Of a DNA stretch of 64,000 nt, positions 25,027-33,644 are shown in pieces. Position 1 is the first letter of the stretch, and each line of letters begins with the position of its first letter. A model generated the notes under the pieces. That model was not told where the DNA came from, searched no databases, and saw nothing but the letters and a program-made list of their open reading frames with translations. The translations under genes were made by a program, and so were the position numbers. The DNA lies in assembly GCF_003116135.1 (NCBI RefSeq), contig NZ_PDOA01000002.1:62001-126000 (forward strand), read 5' to 3'. This stretch comes from Teichococcus aestuarii. GTDB lineage: Bacteria > Pseudomonadota > Alphaproteobacteria > Acetobacterales > Acetobacteraceae.

Positions 25027-26019
25027 TCAGCCGCCCAGCGCCGCCGCCAGCCGCGCCCAGGCCGCCGCGTCGCCCGGCAGGCCGAAGCGCAGCCAGCGTG
25101 GCTGGCCGGAGAAGCGCCGCACCAGGATGCCCGCCCGGCCCAGCCGCGCATGCCACGCCGCCGCGTCGCCCTCGGCCAGCCGGAACAGCCTCGTGCCGCC
25201 CCGCACGCGCAGCCCGGCGCCCGCCAGCAGCGCGTCGAGCCGCGCCGAATCGGCGGCGAGCCGCGCCGCGGCGGCCTCGCGCCAGGCCGTGTCGGCCAGG
25301 GCGGCGCGGCCGATGGCGAGCGCCGGGCCGGACACCGCCCAGGGCCCCAGCGCCGCGCGGATCGCCGCCGCCCGCTCCGGCGAGGCCAGCGCGAAGCCCA
25401 GCCGCACCCCCGCCAGGCCGTGGCTCTTGCCGAAGGAGCGCAGCAGGATCAGCGCCGGGTGCGGCAGCAGGGCGGCGGCGCCGGGCGTGTCCGGCTCCAG
25501 CTCGGCGAAGGCCTCGTCCACCACCAGCAGGCCGCCGCGCGCCGCCATGCGGTCGGCCAGGGCGCGCAGCTCCTCGGGCGCATAGCGGCGGCCATCCGGG
25601 TTGTTGGGGTTGCAGAGCAGCGCGGCACCAGGGCCGTCCGCTGGGCCGTCCAGCGCGGCGAAGCTCGCCACCTCCGCCACCGCCGTGCCGGCGGCGCGCC
25701 AGCAGGCGGCGTGTTCGGCATAGGTGGGCGAGAGCACGCGCAGCGCCGGCTGCGGGAACAGGCGCGGCAGCAGCTGGATGAGCAGCTGCGTGCCCGGCGC
25801 GGCCGCCACCATCGCCGGGTCGGCGGCGCCATAGGCCGCGGCGGCCACGGCGCGCAGCGCCGCCTCGGCCTCCGGCTCGGGCAGGCGGGTGAAGGCCTCG
25901 GGCGGCAGCGGCGGCACCGGCCAAGGGATGGGGTTGATGCCGGTGGAGAGGTCGAGGAACGGCTCCGGCGCACCGGGGAATTGCCGCCGCGCCGCGCCGA
26001 GCCGCCCGCCATGCTCCAT
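25027..26019 (-). CDS. cobC: Threonine-phosphate decarboxylase / cobalamin aminotransferase CobC
   Basis: A 330-residue PLP-dependent fold I enzyme that makes (R)-1-amino-2-propanol phosphate for the nucleotide loop of cobalamin. Visible motifs are LDLSTGINPIPWPVP at the N-terminus, CNPNNPDGRR (Asn contact to PLP), VDEAFAELEP (Asp), and the Schiff-base Lys in LRSFGKSHGLAGVRLGF. The ATG at 26019 has GGAAGG 7 bases upstream; the longer open frame is a shadow of the tandem repeat and cobD. Salmonella nomenclature calls this enzyme CobD. It is divergent from cobD. Confidence 0.92.
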   Translation of the reverse strand: MEHGGRLGAARRQFPGAPEPFLDLSTGINPIPWPVPPLPPEAFTRLPEPEAEAALRAVAAAAYGAADPAMVAAAPGTQLLIQLLPRLFPQPALRVLSPTYAEHAACWRAAGTAVAEVASFAALDGPADGPGAALLCNPNNPDGRRYAPEELRALADRMAARGGLLVVDEAFAELEPDTPGAAALLPHPALILLRSFGKSHGLAGVRLGFALASPERAAAIRAALGPWAVSGPALAIGRAALADTAWREAAAARLAADSARLDALLAGAGLRVRGGTRLFRLAEGDAAAWHARLGRAGILVRRFSGQPRWLRFGLPGDAAAWARLAAALGG

Positions 26020-26028
26020 CAGGCGGCC

Positions 26029-26103
26029 TTCCGCCCCGCCCTGTTCCGCCCCGCCCTGTTCCGCCCCGCCCAATCCCGCCCCGCTCTGTTCCGCCCCAAC
26101 TGC
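26029..26103. repeat. Tandem repeat, five 15-bp units, in the cobC-cobD divergent promoter
   Basis: Units 1 and 2 are identical (TTCCGCCCCGCCCTG). Units 3 to 5 are one- to several-base variants, spanning 26029-26103. The array occupies most of the 126 bases between the divergent cobC and cobD starts. Unit number could change by slippage. It is not a CRISPR array: there are no spacers. Confidence 0.85.
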
Positions 26104-26145
26104 CGCCATGCTAGCCCCTCCGCCGCTCTTCCCGGACACCGCGCC

Positions 26146-27138
26146 ATGGCCCCGCTGCACACCACCCTGTTGATCCTCGCCGGGGCGCTGCTGCTCGAAG
26201 CCGCTCTCGGCTACCCCAGGCCGCTCTATTCCGCCATCCGCCACCCGGTGGTGTGGATGGGCGCGCTGATCGCCCGGCTCGACCGCGCGCTGAACCGCGA
26301 CACGCTGCCCTTCGCGCGGCGCAAGGCGCGCGGCGTGCTGGCGCTGGCGCTGCTGCTGCTGGCCTGCGGCGTGCCCGCGGCGCTGGCCCAGGCGGCGCTG
26401 CTGGCGGCGCTGCCGCTGGCGCTGGCGGTGCCGCTGCTGACCGTGCTGGCCGCCACCCTGCCGGCCCAGCGCAGCCTGCACGAGCACGTGGCCGCCGTGG
26501 CCGAGGGTCTGGAGCGCGACGGTCTGGAAGGCGGCCGCGCCGCCGTGGCGATGATCGTCGGCCGCAACCCGGCCACGCTGGACGAGGCGGGCGTCGCCCG
26601 TGCCGCCATCGAGAGCCTGGCCGAGAACTTCTCCGATGGCGTGGTGGCGCCTGCCTTCTGGTGCGGCGTGCTCGGCCTGCCGGGGGCGGTGCTCTACAAG
26701 GCCATCAACACCGCCGACAGCATGATCGGCCACCGCACGCCGCGCCACGCGGCCTTCGGCTGGGCCGCCGCCCGGCTGGATGACGGGGTGAACCTGCCCG
26801 CCTCGCGACTCGCCGCGCTGTGGCTGATCCTGGCGGCGGCGGCGACGCGCGGCGCCGATGCGCGCGGCGCCTGGCGTGCGGTGCGGCGGGATGCGCGGCA
26901 CCACCGCTCGCCCAATGCCGGCTGGCCGGAGGCGGCGATGGCCGGCGCCCTCGGGCTGCGCCTGGCCGGGCCGCGCGTCTATGGCACCACCCGTGTCGAG
27001 GATGGCTGGATGGGTGATGGCCGCGCCGGGGCCGGCCCGGCCGACCTGCGCCGCGCCCTGGCACTCTACCGCCATGCCTGCCTCCTGCAGGGCGGGGCGG
27101 TGGCGGCGCTGGCGGCGCTGGTCCTGGGCCTCGCCTGA
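26146..27138 (+). CDS. cobD: Adenosylcobinamide-phosphate synthase
   Basis: A 330-residue membrane protein (CbiB in Salmonella naming) that joins adenosylcobyric acid to the aminopropanol moiety. Family motifs are RHPVVWMGALIARLDRALNR near residue 30, ESLAENFSDGVVAPAFW near 155, YKAINTADSMIGH near 185, and SPNAGWPEAAMAGALG near 265. Four or five hydrophobic segments fit an inner-membrane enzyme. It is divergent from cobC, which supplies its substrate. A hairpin (27165-27187) follows the stop. Confidence 0.93.
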   Translation: MAPLHTTLLILAGALLLEAALGYPRPLYSAIRHPVVWMGALIARLDRALNRDTLPFARRKARGVLALALLLLACGVPAALAQAALLAALPLALAVPLLTVLAATLPAQRSLHEHVAAVAEGLERDGLEGGRAAVAMIVGRNPATLDEAGVARAAIESLAENFSDGVVAPAFWCGVLGLPGAVLYKAINTADSMIGHRTPRHAAFGWAAARLDDGVNLPASRLAALWLILAAAATRGADARGAWRAVRRDARHHRSPNAGWPEAAMAGALGLRLAGPRVYGTTRVEDGWMGDGRAGAGPADLRRALALYRHACLLQGGAVAALAALVLGLA

Positions 27139-27523
27139 ACCGGCGAACATCCGCAACGGGAAGTCCGCCCAAGTCATTCCTGGGCGGTCATCCAAAATGC
27201 AGAAAATAGAAACTTACGATAAGGACATGAAGCCGACTTGCACGGCACGCGATGGGTTCATGCCGGTTACATGAGGCATCGGAATCCAAAGTAACGATCA
27301 AATTAACTTTCAGATCTCCCCGCGATTTCCAAGCCGCCCGAAATTTGCCTCAATCTGGACTTGATTTTTGCGGCGCAGCACAGCAGGTTAGTGCCTCCAC
27401 AACTTCGTGAGACGCATCCATCAGCGGCTGACGCCGTACCTGATCTGTCCCCTCGCGGCCCCTTCCGGCACACCGCCTCGCGCACCGTGTCCCGGGCCGC
27501 CCAAGAATGCGGAGGGCCTTCCG
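27139..27523. other. Intergenic region with hairpin and probable promoter of the gpsA operon
   Basis: A 385-base stretch with no supported gene. It is clearly A/T-richer than its neighbours from about 27190 to 27400. CCGCCCA (27165-27171) and TGGGCGG (27181-27187) form a 7-bp stem that may terminate cobD, although no T-run follows. The remainder presumably holds the promoter of gpsA-ggpP-ggpS. I could not assign -35/-10 boxes confidently (a TTGATT lies at 27361). No tRNA or ncRNA fold was recognised. Confidence 0.5.
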
Positions 27524-28654
27524 TTGCCGAACACCGGACACGCCACCCAGACCACCGATCTTCACGACCCCACCCCCTTCGGCCGCGTCGCCGTCATCGG
27601 GGGTGGCGCCTGGGGCACCGCCCTGGCCCTGACCGCGCACCGTGCCGGCCGGCAGACCCGCCTCTGGATCCGCGAGGAGAGCGCGGTGGCCGAGATCAAC
27701 AGCACCGGCCGCAACCCCTTCCTGCCCGCGCATGAAATCCCCCGCCCCATCGCCGTCACCGCCGATTTGGAGGCCGCGCTGCGCGGTGCCGAACTGGCCG
27801 TGCTGGTGATCCCGTCGCAGCACCTGCGCGCCGTGGCGGCGCGGGTCGAGGCGCTGCTGCCGCCGGGCGTGCCCGTCGTGCTCTGCTCCAAGGGCGTCGA
27901 GGCCGACAGCGGCGCGCTGATGACGCAGGTGGTGGCCGAGGAGATGCCGGACCGGCCGCAGGCCGTGCTCTCCGGCCCGAGCTTCGCCGCCGAGGTGGCG
28001 GAGGACCAGCCGACCGCCGTGACCATCGCCGCCCCCGCCGGCGCGCAGGGCCTGTTCGGCCCCGACCACCTCGCCGGGCGCATCGCCGTGACGCTGGCCA
28101 GCGAGACCTTCCGCCCCTACCTCTCGGACGACCCGGTGGGCGTCGAGGTCAGCGGCGCGGTGAAGAACGTGCTGGCCGTGGCCTCCGGCATCATCGCCGG
28201 GCGCGGCATGGGCTCCAACCCGCGCGCCGCGCTGCTCGCCCGCGGCCTGGCCGAGATCAGCCGCCTGAGCGTGGCGCTCGGCGGCCGGGCGGAGACGGTG
28301 CTGGGCCTCTCCGGCGCCGGCGACGTGATGCTCACCTGCTCCTCCGAGCAGTCGCGCAACTTCTCCTACGGCCAGGCGCTGGGCGCCGGCCGCAAGCCGG
28401 ACACGGCGAAGGGCGCCGTGGTCGAGGGCGTGGCCAATGCCCGCTCCGTGCTGGCCCTCGCCCAGCGCCTCGGCGTGCAGATGCCGATCTGCGAGGCGGT
28501 GGACCGCATCGTCCACCGTGGCCTGTCGATCGACCGCGCCATCGCCGCGCTGCTGACCGGCCCGCTGCGCGCCGAGCCGCGCGCGCTGGAGCACCGCGCC
28601 AGCATCGCCCACCCGGCCCTCTCCACGCCGCAGGCGAAGCGGGTGTTCGCATGA
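27524..28654 (+). CDS. gpsA: NAD(P)-dependent glycerol-3-phosphate dehydrogenase
   Basis: A 376-residue GpsA that reduces dihydroxyacetone phosphate to sn-glycerol 3-phosphate. The Rossmann motif VAVIGGGAWGTALAL is near residue 25, with VLCSKGVE, the catalytic Lys region VSGAVKNVLAVASGI and LGLSGAGDVMLTC also present. The start is TTG 27524 with GGAGGG 7 bases upstream; the longer open frame upstream is unlikely to be translated. It overlaps the HAD phosphatase by 4 bases. The G3P it makes is the acceptor for the GgpS-like transferase two genes downstream. Confidence 0.9.
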   Translation: MPNTGHATQTTDLHDPTPFGRVAVIGGGAWGTALALTAHRAGRQTRLWIREESAVAEINSTGRNPFLPAHEIPRPIAVTADLEAALRGAELAVLVIPSQHLRAVAARVEALLPPGVPVVLCSKGVEADSGALMTQVVAEEMPDRPQAVLSGPSFAAEVAEDQPTAVTIAAPAGAQGLFGPDHLAGRIAVTLASETFRPYLSDDPVGVEVSGAVKNVLAVASGIIAGRGMGSNPRAALLARGLAEISRLSVALGGRAETVLGLSGAGDVMLTCSSEQSRNFSYGQALGAGRKPDTAKGAVVEGVANARSVLALAQRLGVQMPICEAVDRIVHRGLSIDRAIAALLTGPLRAEPRALEHRASIAHPALSTPQAKRVFA

Positions 28655-29403
28655 ACGCCCCGCGCATGAGCCATCTCGGCCTGGTGCTCGCCACCGACCT
28701 CGACGGCACCTTCCTCGGCGGCTCCGAATCGCAGCGCCGCGCCCTCTATGAGGAGCTGACGGCGCGCGACGACGTGCTGCTGGTCTTCGTCACCGGGCGC
28801 GACATCGGCTTCATCCGCGACCTGGTGGCGCAGCCCGGCATGCCGCGGCCGCACTACATCATCGGCGATGTCGGCACCTCGGTGTTCGACGGCGCCACCT
28901 TCGCGCCGATCCCGACGCTGGAGGCCGAGATCGTGGCGCGCTGGGACGATGCCGGCGACCGCGTGCGCGCGATGCTGGAAGGCGAGCCCGGGCTGCGCCC
29001 GCAGCCCACCGCCTTCCGCCACCGCGTCAGCTACTACTACGACCCGGCCACGCTGCGGCCCGGGACGGTGCGCAAGGTGGAGGAGGCGGGCTTCGACTGC
29101 ATCCTCTCCGCCGACACCTTTTTCGACGTGCTGCCGCGCGGCATCGCCAAGGGGCCGACGCTGCTGCGGCTGGTGCAGGCGCTCGGCCTGCCGGCGCAGC
29201 GCGTGCTGACGGCGGGCGACACGATGAACGACCTCTCGCTGTTCCAGACGGGGCTGAAGGGCGTCGCCGTCGGCAATTCCGAGCCGCGCCTGGTCGAGGC
29301 GCTGCGCGGGGTGGAGGGCATCTTCCGGTCTTCCGCGCCGGGCGCGGCGGGCATCGCCGAGGCCATCCGCCATTTCAACCTGCTGCCGGAGGCCGTGGCA
29401 TGA
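28651..29403 (+). CDS. HAD-IIB phosphatase, probable glucosylglycerol-phosphate phosphatase
   Basis: A 250-residue HAD superfamily enzyme, type IIB cap. The nucleophile motif is TDLDGTFLGG near residue 15, followed by VTGRD (motif II) and GDTMNDLSLF (motif IV). It resembles sucrose- and trehalose-phosphatases. Its place between gpsA and the GgpS-like gene, with ATGA overlaps on both sides, suggests it dephosphorylates glucosylglycerol phosphate. That would match the phosphatase domain fused to GgpS in some pseudomonads. The substrate is inferred from context only. Confidence 0.75.
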   Translation: MNAPRMSHLGLVLATDLDGTFLGGSESQRRALYEELTARDDVLLVFVTGRDIGFIRDLVAQPGMPRPHYIIGDVGTSVFDGATFAPIPTLEAEIVARWDDAGDRVRAMLEGEPGLRPQPTAFRHRVSYYYDPATLRPGTVRKVEEAGFDCILSADTFFDVLPRGIAKGPTLLRLVQALGLPAQRVLTAGDTMNDLSLFQTGLKGVAVGNSEPRLVEALRGVEGIFRSSAPGAAGIAEAIRHFNLLPEAVA

Positions 29404-30914
29404 GCACGAAGAAGTCTTCCCTCGTCATCGTCTACCACCGGCAGCCCTATGAGGAGGCGGTGGAGGACGGCAAGGTGGTGTTCCGCCCCAACCGCAGCCC
29501 GAACGGCATCGTGCCGACGCTGAAATCCTTCTTTCAGCGCACCGAGCCGGGTGCGGGCGCCTGGGTCGCCTGGAAGCACGCGCAGCCGGGCGAGGCGTTC
29601 GAGCGCGTCGTGCACATCGACGACGTCAATGGCGGCTACACCGTCTCGCGCCTGCCGCTGACGCCGGAGGAGGTGGAGAGCTTCTACCACGTCACCTCCA
29701 AGGAGGCGCTGTGGCCGGTGCTGCACTCCTTCCCCTGGCTGTTCAGCTACGACAACGTGGACTGGGACACCTTCCGCTCGGTGAACCGCAAGTTCGCCGA
29801 GGCCGCCGCCGCGCAGGCGGAGGATGACGCCGTCATCTGGATCCACGACTACAATCTCTGGCTGGTGCCGGCCTATCTGCGGCAGCTGAAGCCGAAGGCG
29901 AAGATCGCCTTCTTCCACCACACGCCCTTCCCGGCGGCGGATGTGTTCAACATCCTGCCCTGGCGCCAGGAGATTCTGGAGAGCCTGCTGGCCTGCGACC
30001 TGGTGGGCTTCCACATCCCGCGCTACGCCCGCAACTTCGCCGAGCTGGCGCGCGCCCTGGGCGGCGCCGAGATCGCCGAGACCGTGCCGGTGGACGCTGG
30101 CTTCGGCGCCATGGGCCAGGCGCTGTCGGAGCCGGACATGCCGGTGAAGCTGCGCGTCGGCGGCCGCACCGTGGCGCTGGACAGCGCCCCCGTGGGCACC
30201 GACGCGGCGCTGATCCGCAGCGTGGTGGAGAAGCCCGCCAGCCGCGCCATCCAGCGCGAGATCCGCGAGGGGCTGGGTGACCGCCGCCTGATCATGGCCG
30301 TCGGCCGCACCGACTACACCAAGGGCATGATCGAGGCGATGGAAGGCTTCGAGCGGCTGCTGGAGCGGCGGCCGGAGCTGATCGGGCAGGTGAAGCTGGT
30401 CGTCACCTCGGTGCGCGCCGCCGCCTCGATGAAGGTGTATGACGACACCCAGCGCAACATCGAGGCGACGGTGGGCCGCATCAACGGCCGCTTCTCCAAG
30501 CTGGACTGGACGCCGGTGGTGCTGTTCAGCAACTCGACGCCCTTCGAGACGCTGCTCTCCTACTACCACGCCGCCGATATCTGCCTGACCACGCCGCTGC
30601 GCGACGGGCTGAACCTGGTGGCGAAAGAATACGTGGCGGCCAAGGCCGGCACGCCCGGCGCGCTGGTGCTCTCCGAGTTCGCCGGCTGCGCGGTGGAGCT
30701 GCCGGATGCGCTGCTGACCAACCCCTACTCCAAGCGCAACCTCGACCGCGCGCTGGACGAGGCGCTGGACATGCCGGCAGCCGAGGCCGCCGAGCGGATG
30801 CGCCGCATGGAAGCCGCCGTGCAGCGCTGCGACATCGCCTGCTGGGCGGACCATGTCTTCGCCGAGTTCGGCAAGATCGGCTTCGGCACCACCGAGAACC
30901 GCGCCGCCGCCTAA
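29400..30914 (+). CDS. ggpS: Glucosylglycerol-phosphate synthase-like GT20 glycosyltransferase
   Basis: A 504-residue GT20 enzyme. The N-terminus ([32 protein letters not shown]) matches cyanobacterial GgpS as I remember it, more than OtsA. Conserved GT20 features follow: [46 protein letters not shown] and [14 protein letters not shown]. GgpS transfers glucose from ADP-glucose to glycerol 3-phosphate. The operon partner gpsA supports this reading, though a general annotation would be trehalose-6-phosphate synthase. Its stop overlaps the cobQ stop on the other strand. Confidence 0.8.
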   Translation: MSTKKSSLVIVYHRQPYEEAVEDGKVVFRPNRSPNGIVPTLKSFFQRTEPGAGAWVAWKHAQPGEAFERVVHIDDVNGGYTVSRLPLTPEEVESFYHVTSKEALWPVLHSFPWLFSYDNVDWDTFRSVNRKFAEAAAAQAEDDAVIWIHDYNLWLVPAYLRQLKPKAKIAFFHHTPFPAADVFNILPWRQEILESLLACDLVGFHIPRYARNFAELARALGGAEIAETVPVDAGFGAMGQALSEPDMPVKLRVGGRTVALDSAPVGTDAALIRSVVEKPASRAIQREIREGLGDRRLIMAVGRTDYTKGMIEAMEGFERLLERRPELIGQVKLVVTSVRAAASMKVYDDTQRNIEATVGRINGRFSKLDWTPVVLFSNSTPFETLLSYYHAADICLTTPLRDGLNLVAKEYVAAKAGTPGALVLSEFAGCAVELPDALLTNPYSKRNLDRALDEALDMPAAEAAERMRRMEAAVQRCDIACWADHVFAEFGKIGFGTTENRAAA

Positions 30915-32410
30915 AACTCGCAGAAAGAAGAAGGGGGTTCGGGGGAATTCATTCCCCCGACCTTCAGCAGCCCTTCGATATCGACGTGCCGTTCCAGATG
31001 CGCCGCCAGCGCATCGAGCGCCCTTTCGATCCCCGCCTCATGATCCCGCGGCGCCGCGACGGCGCCGATCCGTGCCAGCCACGCCGCGCGCTGCGCATCG
31101 GCCGCGAAGAGCCCGTGCACATAGGTGCCGGCCACGCGCCCATCGGCCGAGACGGCGCCCTCCACCCGCCCCGGGCCATCCAGCGCCAGCAGCGGCCGCG
31201 CCGTGTCCGCGCCCGTGCTGCGGCCGATATGCATCTCGTAGCCCTCGAAGGGCAGGCCATCGGCGAGCGTCGTGCCGTGGACGCGCTCCAGCCGCTTGTC
31301 CCCCGCCAGCACCGTCTCCACCGCCAGCAGGCCGAGGCCGGGCACGTGGCCGGGCGGGCCTTCCACGCCGCCCGGGTCGTCGAGCCGGGTGCCCAGCATC
31401 TGGTAGCCGCCGCACAGCCCCAGCACATGCCCGCCGCGCCGGTGATGCGCGCGTATGTCCACATCCCACCCCTCGGCGCGCAGCGCGGCGAGATCGGCGA
31501 TGGTGGCCTTGGAGCCGGGCAGGATGACGAGGTCCACGTCCCCCGGCAGCGGCATGCCAGGGCGCAGCAGGATGAGGTCCACCGAGGGCTCGGCGGCGAG
31601 CGGGTCGAGGTCGTCGAAATTGGCGATGCGCGGCAGCACCGGCACGGCGATGCGGCAGCGCGCGCCAGGGCGGCGCGGCAGGTGGTCCATCAGGTCCTGC
31701 GCGTCCTCGGCCGGCAGGTGGCGCGCGGCGTCGAGGAACGGCACCAGGCCGAGCGGCGCCCAGCCGGTGCGGGCCGCGATCTGCGCCATGCCCTCGTCGA
31801 ACAGCGAGAGGTCGCCGCGCATGCGGTTGACGATGAAGCCGCGGATCAGCGCGCGGTCCTCCGGCTCCAGCACCGTGTGGGTGCCGACCAGGGCGGCGAT
31901 GACGCCGCCGCGGTCGATATCGCCCACCAGCACCACGGGCGTGCCCGTCGCGCGGGCGAAGCCCATATTGGCGATGTCGCCCCGGCGCAGGTTGACCTCG
32001 GAGGCGCTGCCGGCGCCCTCCACCAGCACGATGTCGGCCTCGCCGCGCAGGCGGGCGAAGCTGTCCAGCACGAAGGGCAGCAAGGCGGGCTTCATCGCCT
32101 GGTAGTCGCGCGCGCGGGCGGTGGCATGCACGCGGCCCTGCACCACCACCTGCGCGCCGATCTCGCTCTGCGGCTTCAGCAGCACGGGGTTCATGTGCAC
32201 GCTGGGCGGCACGAAGGCGGCGCGCGCCTGCAAGGCCTGGGCGCGGCCGATCTCGCCGCCCTCGGCCGTCACCGCCGCGTTGTTGGACATGTTCTGCGGC
32301 TTGAAGGGGCGCACGCGCAGGCCGCGCCGCGCCAGCGCCCGCGCGAGGCCGGCCACCAGGAGGGACTTGCCGACGGAGGAGCCGGTGCCCTGGAACATCA
32401 GCGCCTTCAT
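30911..32410 (-). CDS. cobQ: Cobyric acid synthase
   Basis: A 499-residue CobQ that amidates adenosylcobyrinic acid a,c-diamide at four positions. The N-terminal ATPase domain starts [20 protein letters not shown], with the family segment [15 protein letters not shown]. The C-terminal glutaminase-like domain has the Cys nucleophile in [13 protein letters not shown]. The last 15 or so residues ([15 protein letters not shown]) are encoded by family B repeat B2, so the native end was probably replaced. The ATG at 32410 has GGAG 8 bases upstream. First-identified cobalamin gene of the cobQ-cobO-cobP block. Confidence 0.94.
   Translation of the reverse strand: MKALMFQGTGSSVGKSLLVAGLARALARRGLRVRPFKPQNMSNNAAVTAEGGEIGRAQALQARAAFVPPSVHMNPVLLKPQSEIGAQVVVQGRVHATARARDYQAMKPALLPFVLDSFARLRGEADIVLVEGAGSASEVNLRRGDIANMGFARATGTPVVLVGDIDRGGVIAALVGTHTVLEPEDRALIRGFIVNRMRGDLSLFDEGMAQIAARTGWAPLGLVPFLDAARHLPAEDAQDLMDHLPRRPGARCRIAVPVLPRIANFDDLDPLAAEPSVDLILLRPGMPLPGDVDLVILPGSKATIADLAALRAEGWDVDIRAHHRRGGHVLGLCGGYQMLGTRLDDPGGVEGPPGHVPGLGLLAVETVLAGDKRLERVHGTTLADGLPFEGYEMHIGRSTGADTARPLLALDGPGRVEGAVSADGRVAGTYVHGLFAADAQRAAWLARIGAVAAPRDHEAGIERALDALAAHLERHVDIEGLLKVGGMNSPEPPSSFCEF
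30918..30960 (-). repeat. Family B palindromic repeat, copy B2, inside the cobQ 3' end
   Basis: Palindrome arms TCGGGGGAAT and ATTCCCCCGA (30939-30960), with the pyrimidine tail reading on the minus strand (CCCCCTTCTTCTTTCTG). It lies between ggpS and cobQ, which converge, but is part of the cobQ reading frame. Its orientation would terminate minus-strand transcription at the cobQ stop. Confidence 0.7.
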
Positions 32411-32430
32411 AAAAGAAACTCCAAAAGAAT

Positions 32431-32474
32431 CCGGGGGAATGAATTCCCCCGGACCCCCTTCTTCTTTCTGTCAG
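32431..32474 (+). repeat. Family B palindromic repeat, copy B3, between cobO and cobQ
   Basis: Arms CCGGGGGAAT and ATTCCCCCGG (32431-32452) separated by GA. The tail ACCCCCTTCTTCTTTCTG on the plus strand is followed by TCAGTTTTTC. The element fills the 68-base gap between cobO and cobQ in antisense orientation to both. In the minus-strand message it would form a hairpin 21 bases upstream of the cobQ start codon. Confidence 0.7.
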
Positions 32475-32478
32475 TTTT

Positions 32479-33084
32479 TCAGAACTCGATGCCTTCCTGG
32501 GCTTTCACCCCGGCGGCGAAATGATGCTTCACCGGCTTCATCTCGGTCACCATGTCGGCGGCCTCCAGCAGGGCCTGCGGCGCGTTGCGGCCGGTGACCA
32601 CCACATGCAGCCCGTGCGGGCGGGCGGCGAGGCCGGCCAGCACCTCGTCCAGCGGCAGGTAGTCGTAGCGCAGCGCGATGCACAGCTCGTCCAGCACCAG
32701 CAGGCCCAGCTCCGCCTCGGCCGTCATGCGCTTCGCCTGATCCCAGGCGCGGCGGCAGGCGGCGATGTCGCGCGCGCGGTCCTGCGTCTCCCAGGTGAAG
32801 CCCTCGCCCATGCTGTGCCATTCCAGCATGGCGTAGGCTTCCAGCAGGCCACGCTCGCCGGTGCTCCAGGCACCCTTGATGAACTGCACCACGCCGACGC
32901 GACGGCCGCGCCCCAGCATCCGCATCGCCAGCCCGAAGGCGGCGGTGGACTTTCCCTTGCCGGCGCCGGTGTGGACCATCAGCAGGCCCTTCTCCACCGT
33001 CTTGCCGGCCACCTCGGCATCCTGCACGGCCTTGCGCTTCGCCATCTTCTCGCGGTGGCGGGCGGCGTCCTCGTCTTCGGTCAT
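32479..33084 (-). CDS. cobO: Cob(I)yrinic acid a,c-diamide adenosyltransferase
   Basis: A 201-residue CobA/CobO-type ATP:corrinoid adenosyltransferase that adds the upper adenosyl ligand. The nucleotide loop VHTGAGKGKSTAAFGLAMR is near residue 37, and LLVLDELCIALRYDYL and HVVVTGRNAP are typical. The N-terminal extension rich in Lys/Arg is usual. Its ATG overlaps the cobP stop by 4 bases, and cobQ follows after a family B repeat. Confidence 0.95.
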   Translation of the reverse strand: MTEDEDAARHREKMAKRKAVQDAEVAGKTVEKGLLMVHTGAGKGKSTAAFGLAMRMLGRGRRVGVVQFIKGAWSTGERGLLEAYAMLEWHSMGEGFTWETQDRARDIAACRRAWDQAKRMTAEAELGLLVLDELCIALRYDYLPLDEVLAGLAARPHGLHVVVTGRNAPQALLEAADMVTEMKPVKHHFAAGVKAQEGIEF

Positions 33085-33590
33085 GGCTCCCCCTTCAGCA
33101 CCAGCGGCAGGCCGGCGGCGATGAAATGCACCGAGGCGGCGCGCGCCGCCAGATCCTGATTCAGCCGCCCCGCCGCATCGCGAAAGCGGCGGGCCAGGGC
33201 GTTCTCCGGCACGATGCCGAGCCCCACCTCATTGGCCACCAGCACGGTGGGCGCGGCGCGGGCGTCCAGCGCCGCCTGCAGCGCGACCGTGGCGGCGGGG
33301 ATGTCGTGCCCGCCCAGCATCAGGTTGGTCAGCCACAGCGTCAGGCAATCGACCAGCGCGGGGCGGGAGCCGGCGGCGGCGAGGGCGGCGGGCAGATCGA
33401 GCGGCGCATCCAGCGTCTCCCAGCGCGCATCGCGCCGCGCCCGGTGCTCGGCAATGCGGGCGCGCATCTCGTCATCCCACGCCTCGGCCGTGGCGAGATA
33501 GGCCCAGGGGGCGGGGTGGCGGGCGGTCAGCGCCTCCGCGTGGCGGGACTTGCCGGAGCGGGCACCGCCCAGGACGAGGATAAAGCTCAT
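33081..33590 (-). CDS. cobP: Bifunctional adenosylcobinamide kinase / guanylyltransferase
   Basis: A 169-residue CobP (CobU in Salmonella) that phosphorylates adenosylcobinamide and transfers GMP to it. The P-loop is VLGGARSGKSRHAE at the N-terminus. RRDARWETLDAP and LVDCLTLWLTNLML follow, as does VLVANEVGLGIVPENALARRFRDA further on. The length matches the family. It is the first gene of the minus-strand cobP-cobO-cobQ block and is preceded by the 3' end of the polysaccharide synthase gene, 54 bases away. Confidence 0.95.
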   Translation of the reverse strand: MSFILVLGGARSGKSRHAEALTARHPAPWAYLATAEAWDDEMRARIAEHRARRDARWETLDAPLDLPAALAAAGSRPALVDCLTLWLTNLMLGGHDIPAATVALQAALDARAAPTVLVANEVGLGIVPENALARRFRDAAGRLNQDLAARAASVHFIAAGLPLVLKGEP

Positions 33591-33644
33591 GCGGCGGAAA
33601 CTGGGCCAATCCGGCGCGCCGCACCAGCGGGGAAGCGTGCCCCC

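Noticed and set aside
26029-26103. Repeat array as a CRISPR
   Set aside because: The units are contiguous 15-mers without spacers, and there are no cas genes.
27303-27485. A 60-residue minus-strand open frame upstream of gpsA
   Set aside because: No ribosome binding site or family similarity; it lies in the A/T-richer promoter region and reads as chance.
29400-30914. Simple call as trehalose-6-phosphate synthase (otsA)
   Set aside because: The N-terminal sequence and the gpsA and phosphatase partners fit GgpS better, although GT20 membership alone would allow OtsA; no otsB-like canonical pair arrangement was needed to explain the operon.
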